A stretch of DNA of 8,208 nucleotides from Bordetella parapertussis (GTDB lineage: Bacteria > Pseudomonadota > Gammaproteobacteria > Burkholderiales > Burkholderiaceae_B): assembly GCA_943331855.1 (NCBI GenBank), contig CALQNE010000154.1, positions 1 to 8,208 on the forward strand. Reading direction: 5' to 3'. Position numbers and translations under genes: made by a program. The notes under the pieces were generated by a model. The model did not search any database, was not told the DNA's origin, and saw only the letters and a list, made by a program, of their open reading frames with translations. This document shows, in pieces, positions 5,795 through 8,208 of this stretch. How positions within the stretch are numbered: the stretch's first letter is position 1; each line of letters opens with the position of its first letter.

Positions 5795-8208
5795 ATGTCT
5801 GAAAATCAGACCCTGCCTTCTGAACCGACTCAGCTGCCGCTGTTGCCTCTGCGCGACGTGGTCGTGTTTCCGCATATGGTGATCCCACTCTTTGTGGGGC
5901 GCCCTCGCTCAATTCGTGCGCTTGAAGCTGCGATGGAAGCCGGAAAAAGCATCATGTTGGCAGCGCAAAAGTCTGCGGGTAAAGATGATCCAACCCCCGA
6001 TGACGTTTATGAAATCGGCTGTGTCGCAACCATCTTGCAGATGCTTAAGCTGCCTGATGGTACGGTTAAGGTCTTAGTCGAAGGCGCGCAACGCGCACGC
6101 ATTACTGAAATTCAAGACACGGATACACATTTCACCTCGGTGCTAGTGCCGATTGCTCCGGATTTGGCGGTAAGCGCCGAGACCGAGGCCTTGCGGCGTG
6201 CGATCGTTGGGCAGTTTGAGCAGTACGTCAAACTGAATAAAAAAATCCCACCAGAAATTTTGACATCACTTGCAGGGATCGATGATGCCGGCCGTTTAGC
6301 TGACACGATTGCTGCACACTTGCCGCTCAAACTCGAGCAGAAGCAAAAAATGTTAGAGGTCATCTCGACGTCAGAACGTCTTGAAGCCTTGCTTGCGCAA
6401 CTCGAAACTGAAATCGACATTCTGCAGGTCGAAAAACGCATTCGCGGGCGCGTCAAAAAGCAAATGGAGAAGAGTCAGCGTGACTATTATCTGAACGAAC
6501 AAGTCAAGGCGATTCAAAAAGAGCTTGGTGAAGGCGAAGAGGGTGCCGACATCGAAGAGCTTGAAAAGAAAATTAACGCGGCGTCTTTGCCTAAAGATGC
6601 AAAGAAAAAAGTTGATGGCGAACTCAAGAAGCTTAAGTTGATGTCTCCGATGTCGGCCGAAGCCACCGTTGTGCGCAATTACATTGATACGGTCATTAAC
6701 TTACCTTGGCGTAAAAAGAGCAAGGTCAATCACTCGATTCCAAATGCAGAAAGTGTGTTGGATGATGACCACTACGGTTTAGAAAAAGTTAAAGAACGTA
6801 TTCTCGAATATCTAGCAGTGCAGCAACGTGTCGATAAAATTAAAGCGCCTATCCTCTGTTTGGTGGGCCCGCCTGGCGTGGGTAAAACTTCGCTTGGCCA
6901 GTCGATTGCGAAAGCCACGAATCGTAAATTTATCCGCATGGCACTTGGTGGCGTACGCGATGAGGCTGAAATCCGCGGGCATCGTCGCACCTATATTGGT
7001 TCAATGCCCGGCAAGATATTACAAAACATGTCTAAGGTTGCAGTTCGCAATCCCTTATTTTTGTTAGATGAAATTGATAAGTTGGGCATGGATTTCCGAG
7101 GCGATCCAGCTTCGGCGCTGCTAGAGGTGCTGGATCCAGAACAAAACCACACGTTTCAAGATCACTACGTAGAAGTGGATTTTGACTTGTCTGACGTGAT
7201 GTTCGTGGCCACGAGCAACACCTTGAATATTCCAGCGGCGTTGTTAGATCGGATGGAAGTGATTCGCTTGTCGGGTTATACCGAAGAAGAGAAAATTCAC
7301 ATTGCGACTGACCACTTGCTGCCCAAGGTCATGAAAAACAATGGCGTCAAAGCAGAAGAGCTCGCGGTCGAAGAATCTGCGTTGCGTGACATCGTTCGTT
7401 ATTACACGCGCGAAGCGGGTGTACGTTCTCTTGAGCGTGATATCGGAAAAATCTGTCGTAAAGTTGTTAAAAAATTACTAGCAGACAGTGAAGCGCTTAA
7501 ATTACAGAAGTCAAAAGCTGTGCCTGCAAAGGTGATTGTGACTTCTGAAAATCTAAACGACTATTTGGGCGTACGCCGGTTCACGTTTGGCATGGCCGAG
7601 AAAGAAAATCAGATCGGACAAGTCAATGGCTTGGCTTGGACTGAGGTTGGTGGCGACTTGCTCACGATCGAAGTGGCTGATATGCCGGGTAAGGGTGTGA
7701 TTCAGCGTACCGGCTCAATCGGCGATGTTATGAAAGAATCAGTCGAGGCTGCCCGAAGTGTGGTGCGGGCGCGGGCTCGTCGCCTTGGTATCGCCGATAG
7801 TATCTTTGAAAAACGCGATATTCACGTGCACTTTCCAGAGGGTGCTACACCGAAAGACGGGCCTTCTGCTGGTATTGCGATTACGCTGGCGATTGTCTCA
7901 GCCTTGACGCAAAACCCAGTGCGTGCAGATGTTGCGATGACGGGCGAAATTACGCTTCGGGGTGAGGTGCTTGCGATTGGCGGTTTGAAAGAAAAACTGT
8001 TGGCGGCACATCGCGGAGGCATTAAGACGGTATTGATTCCTGAAGAAAACGTTAAGGATCTGACGGAAATCCCAGATAATGTCAAAAATCAACTTGAGAT
8101 TATTCCTGTACGTTGGATTGATAAAGTTTTAGAAGTTGCGTTGGTCAATCCGTTGACGCCACTTCCTGACGAGGCGCCTGCTGCCGAGCCTGTTGTTGCT
8201 AAAGTGGC
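5795..8208 (+). CDS. lon: Lon protease (ATP-dependent serine protease, LonA type), C-terminus cut by window
   Basis: Lon is a homohexameric AAA+ protease that degrades misfolded proteins and short-lived regulators in the cytoplasm. I translated 804 codons with no stop or frameshift; two bases of a further codon remain. E. coli Lon has 784 residues, so only a short tail is missing. The LAN substrate-binding domain starts at [13 protein letters not shown], and a coiled-coil region follows around residues 210-260. Walker A is GPPGVGKT (358-365), Walker B is LFLLDEIDK (421-429) and sensor 1 is in ATSNT. The peptidase dyad is Ser691 in PKDGPSAG and Lys734 in [10 protein letters not shown], with the same 43-residue spacing as E. 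coli Ser679 and Lys722. The visible tail ([15 protein letters not shown]) is Pro/Ala/Glu-rich and looks disordered. The ATG follows AGGA by seven bases. It sits after a terminator and has its own heat-shock-type promoter. Confidence 0.98.
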   Translation, partial: MSENQTLPSEPTQLPLLPLRDVVVFPHMVIPLFVGRPRSIRALEAAMEAGKSIMLAAQKSAGKDDPTPDDVYEIGCVATILQMLKLPDGTVKVLVEGAQRARITEIQDTDTHFTSVLVPIAPDLAVSAETEALRRAIVGQFEQYVKLNKKIPPEILTSLAGIDDAGRLADTIAAHLPLKLEQKQKMLEVISTSERLEALLAQLETEIDILQVEKRIRGRVKKQMEKSQRDYYLNEQVKAIQKELGEGEEGADIEELEKKINAASLPKDAKKKVDGELKKLKLMSPMSAEATVVRNYIDTVINLPWRKKSKVNHSIPNAESVLDDDHYGLEKVKERILEYLAVQQRVDKIKAPILCLVGPPGVGKTSLGQSIAKATNRKFIRMALGGVRDEAEIRGHRRTYIGSMPGKILQNMSKVAVRNPLFLLDEIDKLGMDFRGDPASALLEVLDPEQNHTFQDHYVEVDFDLSDVMFVATSNTLNIPAALLDRMEVIRLSGYTEEEKIHIATDHLLPKVMKNNGVKAEELAVEESALRDIVRYYTREAGVRSLERDIGKICRKVVKKLLADSEALKLQKSKAVPAKVIVTSENLNDYLGVRRFTFGMAEKENQIGQVNGLAWTEVGGDLLTIEVADMPGKGVIQRTGSIGDVMKESVEAARSVVRARARRLGIADSIFEKRDIHVHFPEGATPKDGPSAGIAITLAIVSALTQNPVRADVAMTGEITLRGEVLAIGGLKEKLLAAHRGGIKTVLIPEENVKDLTEIPDNVKNQLEIIPVRWIDKVLEVALVNPLTPLPDEAPAAEPVVAKV

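Noticed and set aside
7970..7996. Alanine in [10 protein letters not shown] of Lon, where E. coli has proline
   Set aside because: The catalytic Lys734 and spacing are intact, and variation at this position probably occurs in other Lon proteins. I cannot call it unusual without an alignment.
1..8208. Search for CRISPR arrays, insertion sequences, phage genes, toxin-antitoxin pairs or other accessory systems
   Set aside because: No spaced direct repeats, transposase motifs or unexplained conserved frames were seen. The longest gene-free stretch is 191 bp and is accounted for by terminator, promoter and leader.

Overview
The window is a housekeeping locus from a betaproteobacterium, most likely of the order Burkholderiales and probably an Alcaligenaceae relative. 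The placement comes from recalled protein similarity: the ClpP N-terminus, the trigger-factor start and the dapC/dapD neighbourhood resemble Bordetella/Achromobacter-type proteins. Base composition looks near 50% GC by eye, lower than Bordetella. No database search was possible, so the genus is open. Nothing suggests a mobile element, prophage, CRISPR array or defence island, and every protein-coding gene has a recognisable conserved family.

Layout. The left quarter is on the minus strand: dapC (830-2023) followed by dapD (750 to beyond base 1, 3' end cut off). These are two steps of the succinylase branch of lysine/meso-diaminopimelate synthesis. A 75-bp divergent intergenic region (2024-2098) separates them from a plus-strand block: tRNA-Leu(UAG) (2099-2185), tig (trigger factor, 2253-3563), clpP (3564-4220), clpX (4311-5603) and lon (5795 to beyond 8208, cut only near its C-terminus). 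tig and clpP abut with no intervening base (TAA then ATG). clpP and clpX are separated by 90 AT-rich bases containing a perfect inverted repeat. A clear Rho-independent terminator follows clpX, and lon begins a separate transcription unit.

Function. The plus-strand block is a protein-quality-control cluster. Trigger factor meets nascent chains at the ribosome exit, ClpX unfolds substrates for the ClpP peptidase, and Lon degrades misfolded and regulatory proteins. All catalytic and nucleotide-binding residues I looked for are present, so all four products should be active.

The most interesting part is the 191-bp clpX-lon region. After the terminator there is a heat-shock-type (sigma-32) promoter with a perfect CTTGAAA -35 element. 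The roughly 70-nt predicted leader has a hairpin at its 5' end, a second hairpin followed by six T's, and a segment in which a run of U's can pair with the AGGA ribosome-binding site of lon. The last arrangement resembles a fourU RNA thermometer and would add translational heat control to transcriptional heat control. It is a by-eye prediction from one sequence. Other points are a possibly leaderless dapC mRNA and the absence of a visible terminator between the tRNA gene and tig.
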